Part shown: positions 1-8,272 of the stretch, in pieces
How the letters are laid out: every line of letters begins with the position of its first letter
Position numbering within the stretch: position 1 is the first letter of the stretch
From: Actinomycetota bacterium
GTDB taxonomy: Bacteria; Actinomycetota; Actinomycetes; Nanopelagicales; Nanopelagicaceae
Direction of reading: 5' to 3'
NCBI GenBank assembly: GCA_015660815.1
Contig: JACSDF010000007.1
Location: 1-53,856 of the forward strand
DNA: 53,856 nucleotides
The notes under the pieces: model-generated
Seen by the model: the letters and a program-made list of their open reading frames with translations, nothing else
Databases searched by the model: none
Told to the model about the DNA's origin: nothing
Position numbers and translations under genes: made by a program

Positions 1-372
1 GTGAAGCTCTGGATTATGTACTTCAACGCCAGTTGGAACTGCGATATCGGCACCAGTAACTGGACCGGCACCTGACTTGCGGATATAGACAACGCTTGGC
101 TCATCGTTATCGGATGAGAGCACCAAGTTCTTGATGTTCAAAACAATATCGGTGAGATCTTCCTTTACGCCTTCAAGAGTTGTGAACTCATGAAGTGCTC
201 CTGCAACGCGAATGCTTGTAACTGCCGCACCTGGAATAGATGAAAGCAATGTACGACGCATGCTGTTGCCAAGGGTGTATCCAAAGCCTGGTTCTAACGG
301 TTCAATAATGAACCGTGAACGGGACTCAGAAATTACTTCTTCACTGAGGGTGGGACGTTGTGCAATTAGCAC
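1..372 (-). CDS. rpoA: RNA polymerase alpha subunit, N-terminal part (cut by window start)
   Basis: Encodes the first 124 residues of the alpha subunit, which dimerises to seed RNA polymerase assembly. The N-terminal alpha motifs are visible: [10 protein letters not shown]-like opening, [20 protein letters not shown] near residues 21-40, then [13 protein letters not shown]. The start is a GTG at 372, chosen because AGAGGAG lies 5 bases upstream and the product begins VLIAQRPTL as in the family. The C-terminal domain lies outside the window. It is the last visible gene of the alpha operon, about 107 bases after rpsD. No anomaly is visible in the part present. Confidence 0.95.
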   Translation of the reverse strand, partial: MLIAQRPTLSEEVISESRSRFIIEPLEPGFGYTLGNSMRRTLLSSIPGAAVTSIRVAGALHEFTTLEGVKEDLTDIVLNIKNLVLSSDNDEPSVVYIRKSGAGPVTGADIAVPTGVEVHNPELH

Positions 373-479
373 TGGTGCTCCTCTTCGTTTCGGGGAAATC
401 CACTATTTGATCTCCACATTTGCCTTACTTGTACTGCCCGCATGCCCGCTGATTTTTAACGTCAGAGGCTTTTTAAAAA

Positions 480-1106
480 TTACTTAGAGTAAAGCTCAAC
501 GATTAGCTGCTCTTGCACCTGAGTGTCGATGACTGCACGTGCAGGAACACCGTGAATGATGATGCGCATTTGCGAACCAACGACCTCCATCCATGCCGGT
601 ACCGACTTCTCGCCAAGTTCTGCACTTGCAACGATAAATGGTGTGAGATCGAGTGACTTTGGAAGAACATCGATGATGTCCATTGGAGTCACACGGAATG
701 AAGGAATATTTACCTTCTTGCCATTTACAAGGAAGTGACCGTGGCGCACTAGTTGGCGTGACATGTCACGACTCTTAGCAAATCCTGCGCGGAAGACAAC
801 ATTGTCAAGACGTGTCTCAAGAAGAACTAGAAGGTTTTCACCAGTCTTGCCCTGCTTGCGGTTTGCCTCTTCGTAGTAACCACGGAACTGCTTTTCGAGA
901 ACTCCGTAGATACGTGCGCACTTCTGCTTCTCACGCATCTGCAATAGGTACTCAGACTCTTTTGATCGACCACGGCCATGCTGGCCAGGTGGATAAGGAC
1001 GAGATTCGATTGGACATTTAGGTCCATCGCACTTGGTGCCCTTAAGGAAGAGCTTTACTTTTTCGCGACGGCAACGCTTGCAGTCTGCTCCGGTATAACG
1101 AGCCAT
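480..1106 (-). CDS. rpsD: 30S ribosomal protein S4
   Basis: Small-subunit assembly protein binding the 5' domain of 16S rRNA. At 208 residues it has the usual length. The N-terminus carries a zinc site of the cysteine-containing form of S4 (C9, C12, C26, C31), and the S4 RNA-binding domain follows (LETRLDNVVFRAGFA near residue 100). It sits 16 bases after rpsK in the alpha operon. In enterobacteria S4 represses this operon through a leader before rpsM; see the structured leader described upstream of rpsM. Confidence 0.97.
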   Translation of the reverse strand: MARYTGADCKRCRREKVKLFLKGTKCDGPKCPIESRPYPPGQHGRGRSKESEYLLQMREKQKCARIYGVLEKQFRGYYEEANRKQGKTGENLLVLLETRLDNVVFRAGFAKSRDMSRQLVRHGHFLVNGKKVNIPSFRVTPMDIIDVLPKSLDLTPFIVASAELGEKSVPAWMEVVGSQMRIIIHGVPARAVIDTQVQEQLIVELYSK

Positions 1107-1122
1107 TTATTCTCTTCCTTCC

Positions 1123-1539
1123 TTAAACTCGACGAGGCTTGCATGGACGGCAACCATTGTGTGGAGCAGGTGTTACATCAGAGATGGCACCGACTTCCAA
1201 ACCAGCTGCTTGCAATGAACGGATTGCAGTTTCACGTCCAGAGCCAGGGCCCTTAACGAAAACATCTACTTTCTTTAAGCCATGCTCTTGCGCGCGACGA
1301 GCTGCAGCTTCTGCTGCAAGCTGTGCTGCGAATGGAGTCGACTTACGTGAGCCCTTGTAACCAACTTGGCCAGATGAAGACCATGAGATAACAGCGCCCG
1401 ATGGATCAGTGATAGAGATGATTGTGTTGTTGAAAGTGCTCTTAATAAAAGCCTTACCAACAGCGATGTTCTTCTTCTCTTTTTTACGAGTCTTTACTTT
1501 GCCCTTTGTTGCGGCAGTCTTTGACTTAGGAGCGGCCAT
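1123..1539 (-). CDS. rpsK: 30S ribosomal protein S11
   Basis: Platform protein of the small subunit. The 138-residue product has a basic N-terminal tail, the S11 core ([19 protein letters not shown]) and the C-terminal [17 protein letters not shown] segment. It ends [12 protein letters not shown], with an extra cysteine relative to the HNGCRPPK ending I recall for the family. The start overlaps the stop of rpsM by one base (TAATG), so the two are probably translationally coupled. Confidence 0.97.
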   Translation of the reverse strand: MAAPKSKTAATKGKVKTRKKEKKNIAVGKAFIKSTFNNTIISITDPSGAVISWSSSGQVGYKGSRKSTPFAAQLAAEAAARRAQEHGLKKVDVFVKGPGSGRETAIRSLQAAGLEVGAISDVTPAPHNGCRPCKPRRV

Positions 1540-1916
1540 TACTTAGTCACCTTCTTCTTACCTGCAATTGCCTTACGAGGACCTTTACGTGTACGCGCAT
1601 TTGTGTGTGTGCGCTGACCACGAACAGGAAGTCCCTTACGGTGACGAATTCCCTGGTAACTCTGGATTTCAACTTTGCGACGGATGTCGCCAGAAATTTC
1701 ACGACGAAGATCACCTTCGATTTTGAAGTTTGCTTCGATGTATTCGCGAAGTTTTGCAAGCTCAGGCTCCTGCAAATCCTTAACGCGTGTATCTGGACTA
1801 ATGCCAGTTTCAGCTAGCGTTTTTTGAGAACGGGTAAGACCCATTCCAAAGATGTAAGTGAGTGCGATTTCAACGCGTTTTTCGCGCGGAAGATCGACAC
1901 CGACGAGACGTGCCAT
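1539..1916 (-). CDS. rpsM: 30S ribosomal protein S13
   Basis: Head protein of the small subunit contacting the P-site tRNA and L5. The 125-residue product has the helix-two-turn-helix motif ([18 protein letters not shown]) and the basic tail [19 protein letters not shown]. It is the first long gene of the alpha operon after rpmJ. The 110 bases upstream are rich in hairpins (separate entry). Its AGG ribosome-binding site lies about 8 bases before the ATG, while a stronger GGAGG further upstream is part of an 11-bp palindrome. Confidence 0.97.
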   Translation of the reverse strand: MARLVGVDLPREKRVEIALTYIFGMGLTRSQKTLAETGISPDTRVKDLQEPELAKLREYIEANFKIEGDLRREISGDIRRKVEIQSYQGIRHRKGLPVRGQRTHTNARTRKGPRKAIAGKKKVTK

Positions 1917-1936
1917 GTATCTACCTATCTGTATCT

Positions 1937-2003
1937 GGAGGTCCTCCGCAATACTGTTCTCTGGCCTACCAGTCCAGAGGTCTTCAGCAATTACTCGCTG
2001 AAG
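1937..2003 (-). promoter_or_regulatory. structured leader upstream of rpsM (three inverted repeats)
   Basis: Three inverted repeats lie back to back between rpmJ and rpsM. They are CTTCAGC with GCTGAAG (1982-1988 and 1997-2003, loop 8), CTCTGG with CCAGAG (1959-1964 and 1974-1979, loop 9) and the short palindrome GGAGGTCCTCC (1937-1947). None is followed by a T run, so they are not simple terminators. The position matches that of the S4-binding leader of the enterobacterial alpha operon, so an autoregulatory RNA is a reasonable inference. Sequence similarity to that leader is not apparent. Confidence 0.5.
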
Positions 2004-2026
2004 TCGTATTACGAGTTAGTTAGTTC

Positions 2027-2140
2027 TTAGCCTTGACGTTGCTTGTGACGAAGATTTTCGCAAATGACCATGACGCGACCCTTGCGGCGAATGACTTTGC
2101 ACTTATCGCAAATCTTCTTAACGCTTGGATTAACCTTCAT
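2027..2140 (-). CDS. rpmJ: 50S ribosomal protein L36
   Basis: A 37-residue protein too short for many gene finders. It reads [19 protein letters not shown] and ends NLRHKQRQG, with the zinc ligands C11, C14, C27 and H32 of the zinc-binding L36 type. GGAG lies about 9 bases before the ATG. It is in its normal place between infA and rpsM, 17 bases after the infA stop. Confidence 0.96.
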   Translation of the reverse strand: MKVNPSVKKICDKCKVIRRKGRVMVICENLRHKQRQG

Positions 2141-2157
2141 GACTTTGTGCTCCTTCG

Positions 2158-2379
2158 TTACTTATAACGATAAATAATTCGACCCTTTGTAAGGTCATAC
2201 GGACTCATTTCAACGATCACACGGTCAGCAGTTAAAATGCGAATGTAGTTCTTTCGCATTTTTCCACTGATGTGAGCGAGGACTTTATGTCCATTAGTTA
2301 GTTCCACACGAAACATCGCGTTAGGTAAAGCTTCAGAAACAGTGCCTTCCATTTCGATGGCGCCATCTTTGCTAGCCAA
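2158..2379 (-). CDS. infA: translation initiation factor IF-1
   Basis: Binds the A site of the 30S subunit during initiation. The 73-residue OB-fold protein reads [13 protein letters not shown] after the start and ends [11 protein letters not shown] place the start at a TTG (2379) because the product then has the family length and N-terminus. A longer open frame reaching back to 2493 has no homology upstream of that codon. An AGGT element lies close upstream. In most actinobacteria infA closely follows map; here about 4.4 kb of transport genes intervene. A possible TAAACT -10 element lies in the 114-base gap before it, but no convincing -35 was found. Confidence 0.95.
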   Translation of the reverse strand: MASKDGAIEMEGTVSEALPNAMFRVELTNGHKVLAHISGKMRKNYIRILTADRVIVEMSPYDLTKGRIIYRYK

Positions 2380-2493
2380 TCTGTACCTACAATTCTGTTT
2401 GAGCGTGAAACAAGCGAAGTTGTAGTTTAGAGGTCGGGCTTGAATAAGGGAAATCGGCCAAGGTGAATTACAGCGGTGTAACTCAGGCCACAA

Positions 2494-3573
2494 TTATTGG
2501 CGTTTTACGGAGAAAATCGAGCTTCCGAGGAGGATAGAGAGTCCAATAAAGACCGCACCAGCACCGGAGGCTGCGGCGACAATACCTGCCGCGGCTGGGA
2601 CAAGGAATTGGCCCAAACGGTTGCCCATCAATCGCGCAGAAACTGCCAATGCTCGTTCTTCGGGCTGCGTTTTCTGGGCCACCAATGACATCGTCAATGG
2701 TTGTCCAATGCCCAAGGAAAATCCTGCAATAAAAACAATTATCGCTAGTGAAATAGCGCTCTTTGCAAATGCCATCGCACCACATGCAATTAGTGAAATT
2801 AACGTGCTCCACATCAACAATTGATATGTTGAAAAACGCTCACTCAATCGTCCAAGAAAAAAACGGGACATCATGGTTGTACCTGCACGCAATGCCAAAA
2901 TAATTCCAACGGCATACGGTGAAAAATTATTCTCGCTTCCATATAGTGGCAAGAAGACGACAAGCACATCGGCCGTTGCAGAAATAGCCAAAGAAATATA
3001 AATCGCCGCCAGAATTCCGGGTTTTCTAACCAATCTAATTGCAGCAGAGTAAGTTCCTTCGCCATTGGTTTTTGCCTCTACTGATGGTCGCTCGCGACGC
3101 CAGCTCAGAACAGGAACTAAAGCTGCAATTGAAAGAAAAGCACCTAAAAGAAAAGCGCTAGAAGTCGACTTAGGTAAAACGCCATTTGATCCAGCAACAA
3201 CCGTTGCAAGGAGTGGTCCGATCATGTGTCCGACAGATGCACTAAATGTGTAATAGCCAAAGTAGCGATCATAACTTTCGCGTGGCGTGCGCAGTGCAAC
3301 CATTGTCTGACCGCCAAGCATGCACGCTAAGTGCGCGATCCCCGATAATGAAGTTGCTATGGCAAGAAGAGCTAATGAGTTTGAAAAAACTAAAAGGAGA
3401 GAGGTGAGAATCATTGTGATTGTTCCTGCAATAATAAACTTTCCCTCTCCAAGCCGTCCCACTAAACGACCAAACTGCAAAGCAAGTAAAACAGGGAAGA
3501 GTGCATAAATTGCGGCAATTAATCCGACTTGGGCGGCGTTAGCATCTAGTTCGAGGGCTCGATAAGTAATCAT
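2494..3573 (-). CDS. MFS transporter lacking its first transmembrane helix
   Basis: Major facilitator protein of 359 residues with about 11 hydrophobic helices and the motif GRLVGRLGEGK after the first of them (near residue 35-45), which corresponds to the TM2-TM3 loop of the family. The helix expected before ITYRALELDANAAQVG is missing. The upstream in-frame codons are ATA CGC CCG and then the TAG stop of tctA, so the gene cannot extend further back. It begins 9 bases after tctA and is probably translated by coupling. Substrate is unknown. It may be a working but truncated carrier or a decaying gene. Confidence 0.8.
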   Translation of the reverse strand: MITYRALELDANAAQVGLIAAIYALFPVLLALQFGRLVGRLGEGKFIIAGTITMILTSLLLVFSNSLALLAIATSLSGIAHLACMLGGQTMVALRTPRESYDRYFGYYTFSASVGHMIGPLLATVVAGSNGVLPKSTSSAFLLGAFLSIAALVPVLSWRRERPSVEAKTNGEGTYSAAIRLVRKPGILAAIYISLAISATADVLVVFLPLYGSENNFSPYAVGIILALRAGTTMMSRFFLGRLSERFSTYQLLMWSTLISLIACGAMAFAKSAISLAIIVFIAGFSLGIGQPLTMSLVAQKTQPEERALAVSARLMGNRLGQFLVPAAAGIVAAASGAGAVFIGLSILLGSSIFSVKRQ

Positions 3574-3582
3574 CGGGCGTAT

Positions 3583-5085
3583 CTATTTCTTATTAACTGC
3601 GAATTTTTTCTTAAAGTTCCAAACTAATGGTCCTATGATCACTAAAATGAGGATCGAATAAATAACTTTAGGGAAACTGCCATCGATCAAAATTTGCCAA
3701 TCTCCCTGACTAATTTGCAGTGCCCGTTTGAAATAAAGTTCTGCCAAAGGTCCAAGGATTACGCCGATTATCAATGGAGTTATAGGTACTCCAAAGCGAC
3801 GGAATAAATAGCCAATAAAGCCAACCGCAAGTGCGACTTGTAAATCAAAGGTCGAATTATTGAGTGCATAGGCACCTAAAAGCGCAAAAGTTGTGATGCC
3901 GGCGTATAAATAGTGGGTAGGAATCTTGAGAAGCAAGACCCAAAAACGTATGAGCGGCAAATTAAGTACTAGCAGAAGTGCGTTACCGATAAATAATGAT
4001 GCAATCAATCCCCAGACGATTTCAGGGCTTGTTTGAAATAGCATTGGCCCGGGTTGAATATTAAATGATTGAAAAGCAACGAGAACCACGGCGGCAGTCG
4101 CTGACGTTGGCAATCCAAGTGCCAACATTGGAACTAAGACTCCGGCCGCGTTGGCATTGTTAGCCGCTTCAGGGCCAGCAACACCTTCGATAGCGCCTTT
4201 TCCAAACTCATCCTTATTTTTCGATAGTGCTTTTTCAACGCCGTAACTTAAAAATGTTGGAACCTCTGAGCCACCTGCAGGTATCACTCCAAGTGGGAAA
4301 CCAATCGCCGTTCCACGAAGCCATGGTCTCCATGAACGACGGAAATCCTCCTTCGTCATCCAAGCTTTGCCCTTCATCGCTAGAACTTCTACAGGAACAA
4401 GAGAATGACGACTAGCTAAATACAGAGCTTCACCGAGTGCAAAGATGGCAACAATTACCGTAACCGTTTCAATGCCATCAATTGCATTAAGGTTTCCGAA
4501 AGTTAAACGCAACGCGCCTGATTGCAGATCAGCACCAACTAAACCAATTACTAGGCCAACGGACAACGCCACCAACCCTCTGATTCGAGAGGAGCCAAGA
4601 AGAGTTCCCACTGTTGCAAAAGCCAAAATAATTAAAGACAAGTAACCTGCCGGTTGAATCGTAAGAGCAAACTCGGCCAGCGTTGGAGCACCAAATGCGA
4701 GAAACAATGTCGCAATAGTTCCAGCTACGAAGGATCCAATTGCAGCGGTTGCAAGGGCGGCACCGGCACGGCCGGCTTTGGCCATTTTATTGCCCTCTAA
4801 GGCAGTAATTACCGATCCGCTTTCACCCGGGGTATTTAGTAAAATCGATGTTGTTGAACCGCCATACATCGCTCCGTAATAGATTGCCGCAAACATAATC
4901 AGTGCAGATGTTGGATTAACCGTCAAAGTAATCGGAAGCAAGAGTCCGATTGCTAAAGCGGGTCCGATACCTGGCAGAACCCCGACAAGGGTTCCAAGAA
5001 ATGTTCCTAGTAGTCCAAACATTAAATTAGTAGGAGTGAATGCGGTTTGGAAGCCGTCCATTAACATTGCAAAACTATTTCCCAT
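3583..5085 (-). CDS. tctA: tripartite tricarboxylate transporter, large permease TctA
   Basis: Twelve-helix permease that imports a carboxylate with TctB and the periplasmic TctC. The 500-residue length is typical. Family signatures are visible: [19 protein letters not shown] near residues 30-48, [20 protein letters not shown] near 69-88 and [21 protein letters not shown] near 308. It lies 2 bases after tctB in a tctC-tctB-tctA order. The exact substrate (citrate, other di- or tricarboxylates, aromatic acids) cannot be read from the permease. Confidence 0.95.
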   Translation of the reverse strand: MGNSFAMLMDGFQTAFTPTNLMFGLLGTFLGTLVGVLPGIGPALAIGLLLPITLTVNPTSALIMFAAIYYGAMYGGSTTSILLNTPGESGSVITALEGNKMAKAGRAGAALATAAIGSFVAGTIATLFLAFGAPTLAEFALTIQPAGYLSLIILAFATVGTLLGSSRIRGLVALSVGLVIGLVGADLQSGALRLTFGNLNAIDGIETVTVIVAIFALGEALYLASRHSLVPVEVLAMKGKAWMTKEDFRRSWRPWLRGTAIGFPLGVIPAGGSEVPTFLSYGVEKALSKNKDEFGKGAIEGVAGPEAANNANAAGVLVPMLALGLPTSATAAVVLVAFQSFNIQPGPMLFQTSPEIVWGLIASLFIGNALLLVLNLPLIRFWVLLLKIPTHYLYAGITTFALLGAYALNNSTFDLQVALAVGFIGYLFRRFGVPITPLIIGVILGPLAELYFKRALQISQGDWQILIDGSFPKVIYSILILVIIGPLVWNFKKKFAVNKK

Positions 5086-5087
5086 AA

Positions 5088-5591
5088 CTATTTACCTAAC
5101 ATCCCTTCAAAAAAACCGGAGGGTAGATTTATATTTAAACCTTTAGTAAAAGAAAAATAGACGATGCCAGCAAAAGCTAAACTTATCCCTAAGTCCTTGA
5201 GGTATTTACGTGAACCGAATGCAAAAGCTACTCCCCAAAAACAGAGAGTTGCCGCTACGACATAACCAGCAATCTCCAATAAAATTACGTGTAAACCAAT
5301 CGCCGCTGCCAAGATAGCCATCGTTTTAAAATTTGCTGGAAGAAACGGGTCGCCAGGTTCATCCCCATCCGGTGTTGCATAACGTCCTCGGAGAACTTCG
5401 AAAACCAACGCTATTCCAACGAGTGAAGTAAAAAGCGCGACCATATATGGGAAGGTTTGTGGGCTAACAATCGATGAACCCTGTGGAATTTCCATCTTGG
5501 AAACATCCCAAGCGACGAAAATTCCAAGCAAGAAGAGAGAGCTCGCAAATGCGAGCTCCCCCTTTCCTTGCTTAGAAATCTTTGGAATCAA
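5088..5591 (-). CDS. tctB: tripartite tricarboxylate transporter, small subunit TctB
   Basis: Poorly conserved four-helix membrane partner of TctA, 167 residues. Hydrophobic segments fall near residues 12-30, 45-65, 88-120 and 133-155, with a polar loop ([15 protein letters not shown]) between the second and third. The assignment rests on topology, size and its place directly between tctC (adjacent) and tctA (2 bases away) rather than on sequence motifs. Confidence 0.88.
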   Translation of the reverse strand: MIPKISKQGKGELAFASSLFLLGIFVAWDVSKMEIPQGSSIVSPQTFPYMVALFTSLVGIALVFEVLRGRYATPDGDEPGDPFLPANFKTMAILAAAIGLHVILLEIAGYVVAATLCFWGVAFAFGSRKYLKDLGISLAFAGIVYFSFTKGLNINLPSGFFEGMLGK

Positions 5592-6719
5592 TTAGATTCC
5601 AAGACCCTTCATAACTGCATTTATTTCTGGGATGTGCTTCTCAAGGAATGACTTAAAGTCCGTTCCCGCTGCGAATTCGTTATCCCAGTTGTTCTTTACT
5701 AGCTGTGCCTTCCATGATGGAGAGACATGCATGATGTCGATTACTTTAATGAAGTTCATGTAATCGGCCTTTGAGAGATCAGCCGGTGCCATAATTCCGC
5801 GCCAGTTTCCGTAGACCAAGTCATATCCCTGGGAAACAAAAGTCTTGCCCTTGAAACCCTTGAGTGCTTTAGCCGATGAAACTCCGAGAACACGGAGTTT
5901 TCCTGATGCAACAAATGCTGCAAACTCTGCAGAGCCTGAAATACCAACTTGAGTTGAGTTACTCAAAAGAGATGTTACAACTTCAGGTCCACCTGAGAAG
6001 ACAACGTAATTCAACTTAGTTGGATCGATGCCTGCTTTTTGAGCAAGGAGTCCGATTACCTGATGATCAATTCCGCCTTTGCTTCCGCCAGCGATTGCTA
6101 CACCATTTGGCTTAGCTTTTAAATCATCCATTAACTGATTGAGTGTGCGGTACTTAGATGATGCAGGAACAACGATTGCATCGTACTCGCGTAATACTTT
6201 GGCAATTGGTGTTGAACTGAGAAGATTAAGTGTTGATTTATTTGAGTACATTCCACCTGTTAATGCAATTCCAACAACTAAGGCTGCCTCAGGCTTACCT
6301 TTAATCTCTTGGAACGCTGCTAGGCCAACAGACCCACCTGCACCCGGCTTGAATGACGATGTGTAATCACCAAGTAGCTCTTCGGCCTTAAGTGAATCGC
6401 TTATTGCACCACTAGTTAGTGAGTAACCACCTGGGTTAGCAGGAACAGTCCAATCAATATTCTTTAGAGCTTTAACATCTTTGTACCACCATTTAGTTTG
6501 GCCCTTGTATGAACCATTTGGTACAACCATGCACGTTAAATCTGTACCTTCGACGCCACGGCCCTTTGCAACTTTTCCAATCTTGGCAGCTGCTGCAGTG
6601 CAGTCATCCCCAATCATTGCTTTTTCAGCTGGCTTGATTGCTGCCTGGGATATGGCAGCGCTACTTACGAGCATTGCGGCGATTGCCACGGCCGCTCCGA
6701 TGCGTGCAAAACTCTTCAT
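5592..6719 (-). CDS. tctC: tripartite tricarboxylate transporter substrate-binding protein TctC (Bug family) with extra N-terminal Cys module
   Basis: Exported binding protein of a TctABC importer. I use the ATG at 6719 because GGAG lies 6 bases upstream; an in-frame ATG at 6731 has no good site. Residues 1-26 are a signal peptide ending SQA. The Bug fold starts near residue 90 (VPANPGGYS, FKPGAGGSVGLAAF). Between them is a stretch of roughly 60 residues with Cys40 and Cys63 and a GTDLTCMVV / GQTKWWY pattern that resembles short modules I associate with secreted actinobacterial proteins. Total length (375) is longer than the usual 320 or so. First gene of the inserted transport cluster, with its own promoter candidate. 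Confidence 0.93.
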   Translation of the reverse strand: MKSFARIGAAVAIAAMLVSSAAISQAAIKPAEKAMIGDDCTAAAAKIGKVAKGRGVEGTDLTCMVVPNGSYKGQTKWWYKDVKALKNIDWTVPANPGGYSLTSGAISDSLKAEELLGDYTSSFKPGAGGSVGLAAFQEIKGKPEAALVVGIALTGGMYSNKSTLNLLSSTPIAKVLREYDAIVVPASSKYRTLNQLMDDLKAKPNGVAIAGGSKGGIDHQVIGLLAQKAGIDPTKLNYVVFSGGPEVVTSLLSNSTQVGISGSAEFAAFVASGKLRVLGVSSAKALKGFKGKTFVSQGYDLVYGNWRGIMAPADLSKADYMNFIKVIDIMHVSPSWKAQLVKNNWDNEFAAGTDFKSFLEKHIPEINAVMKGLGI

Positions 6720-6788
6720 TAATTTCTCCATTATGTAAACCCCTCGAGGGTGAGGGCTGAGAGAAATTTACTAGAAATGTGCTAATTA

Positions 6789-6817
6789 TTTATAAGAATT
6801 CATCACGTACGTATAAC
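6789..6817 (-). promoter_or_regulatory. tctC: candidate promoter of the tct cluster
   Basis: On the minus strand TATAAA (6789-6794) is preceded at 17 bases by GTTATA (6812-6817). The predicted start of transcription would leave a leader of roughly 60 bases before tctC. The -35 element is weak. If real, the tct cluster is expressed independently of the ribosomal superoperon in which it lies. Confidence 0.4.
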
Positions 6818-6820
6818 TAT

Positions 6821-7630
6821 TTACAGTAAATCTGAGATTTCCACGCCTAAGCGATTGAGTTGAGATCGACCACCATCGATGGCCGTCAATACAAATGGCT
6901 TACCGTCTGGGCAGATTGCATACGAGTGTTCGAAGTGTGCGCCGCGTGATTTATCTACCGATACAACGGTCCAATCATCGCTCAATACTTTGGTGCGCTC
7001 TGAGCCACGAGTAATCATCGGCTCAATAGCTAAAACGAGCCCGGGGACAATCTCTGGACCTTGACCGGCTTTGCCAAAATTTAAAACATGGGGCGCTTGG
7101 TGCATTTCAGTACCGATTCCATGGCCGCCGTATTCGCGCAGGATTCCATACTTACCCTGCGAATTCGTGTACTGCTCGATCGCATAGCCAATGTCAGTTA
7201 GCTTGGCACCGTTCTTGCCTGCGGCGATTCCACGCCACATGGATTCTTCGCAGACATCCATGAGCCTTTGATCAGCTGAATCCACCGTACCTATACCGAT
7301 AGAAAAAGCTGCATCTCCATGCCATCCATCGACAATTGCACCACAATCAACTGAAATAACATCGCCAACATTAATTATCTTTGCTCCAGGAATTCCATGA
7401 ACAATCTCATCGTTGATGGAGACACAGATTGTGGCGGGAAAGCCATGATAATTTAGGAAGTTTGATGTTGCACCAGCGCGTTTGATAACTGCCGCTGCTA
7501 TCACATCAAGTGCATCGGTCGTCATCCCAGGTTTAATTACATCCCGAATTGCCTGATGTATTTGGGCAACGACCAAACCAGCACGACGCATAATCTTTAA
7601 TTCATCGAGCGTTTTTATTTGAATCGCCAT
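6821..7630 (-). CDS. map: methionine aminopeptidase, type I
   Basis: Cytoplasmic dimetal enzyme removing initiator methionine from nascent proteins. The 269-residue product shows the full ligand set D95, D106, H170, E203 and E234, with the conserved histidines H78 and H177 nearby (HGDAAFS, GGHGIGTEMHQAP, AIEPM). GAGG lies about 10 bases before the ATG. It follows adk by 12 bases, the normal secY-adk-map arrangement, and is the last gene before the tct insertion. Confidence 0.97.
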   Translation of the reverse strand: MAIQIKTLDELKIMRRAGLVVAQIHQAIRDVIKPGMTTDALDVIAAAVIKRAGATSNFLNYHGFPATICVSINDEIVHGIPGAKIINVGDVISVDCGAIVDGWHGDAAFSIGIGTVDSADQRLMDVCEESMWRGIAAGKNGAKLTDIGYAIEQYTNSQGKYGILREYGGHGIGTEMHQAPHVLNFGKAGQGPEIVPGLVLAIEPMITRGSERTKVLSDDWTVVSVDKSRGAHFEHSYAICPDGKPFVLTAIDGGRSQLNRLGVEISDLL

Positions 7631-7642
7631 AAATATTTTCCT

Positions 7643-8272
7643 CTAGGAAACGCGGTTCAGGGCTGAAATCGCACGCATCGTAATCTCTTCAACGTTTCCG
7701 CTTGCGCTGACAGTAATTAGCAAACCTTCGTTGCGATAAAAGGAAATGATTGGCGCAGTCTGTTCTTGGTAGACCTCAAGGCGACGAGAAATAACCTCTA
7801 CTTTGTCATCTTCGCGCTGGTAAACATCTCCACCACAGTTTGGGCATTTTTCTTTATTAACCGTTGGCAATCCACACTCTTTACATGTCCTACGACTTGA
7901 TAAACGAGTAATAATCTCATCATTGTCGATAGATAGTTCTAGGACTGCCGTGAGTGGAGTTAATTTTTCCGCTAAGTTTGCCCGCAAAACTTCGGCCTGC
8001 AAAACATTACGTGGAAAGCCATCTAAGAGAAAACCATTACCAAGATCATCCTGAAGCAAGCGAGTCTTTACCATCTCATTGGTAACTGAATCTGGTACTA
8101 ATTCGCCGCGATCCATGAAACTCTTTGCTTCAAGCCCCAGTGAAGTTCCAGCTTTCAAATTGCTCCGGAAAATATCACCCGTTGCGATATGCGGAATTGA
8201 ATAGTGCGCTGCTAGGAATTGTGCTTGTGTTCCCTTACCAGCGCCTGGTGGACCTACCAGGACAAGGCGCAT
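7643..8272 (-). CDS. adk: adenylate kinase
   Basis: Interconverts ATP plus AMP with two ADP. The 209-residue protein has the P-loop GPPGAGKGTQ at residues 7-16, the DGFPR motif near 84-88 and a long LID carrying four cysteines (C130, C133, C143, C146), hence a zinc-bound LID. Many high-GC actinobacterial enzymes have a short LID without zinc, as I recall, so this form is worth noting. The ATG overlaps the secY stop region by one base. Confidence 0.97.
   Translation of the reverse strand: MRLVLVGPPGAGKGTQAQFLAAHYSIPHIATGDIFRSNLKAGTSLGLEAKSFMDRGELVPDSVTNEMVKTRLLQDDLGNGFLLDGFPRNVLQAEVLRANLAEKLTPLTAVLELSIDNDEIITRLSSRRTCKECGLPTVNKEKCPNCGGDVYQREDDKVEVISRRLEVYQEQTAPIISFYRNEGLLITVSASGNVEEITMRAISALNRVS

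Noticed and set aside
2468-2481. Inverted repeat TTACA-GCGG-TGTAA at the MFS 3' end
   Set aside because: Only five base pairs and no T run; not enough for a terminator or operator.
2380-2493. N-terminal extension of IF-1 to an upstream ATG
   Set aside because: No family similarity upstream of the TTG at 2379, and IF-1 is about 73 residues in all bacteria.
6740-6749. Palindrome CCCTCGAGGG in the tctC leader
   Set aside because: Ten bases without a loop, near the tctC start; too short to call an operator without comparative data.
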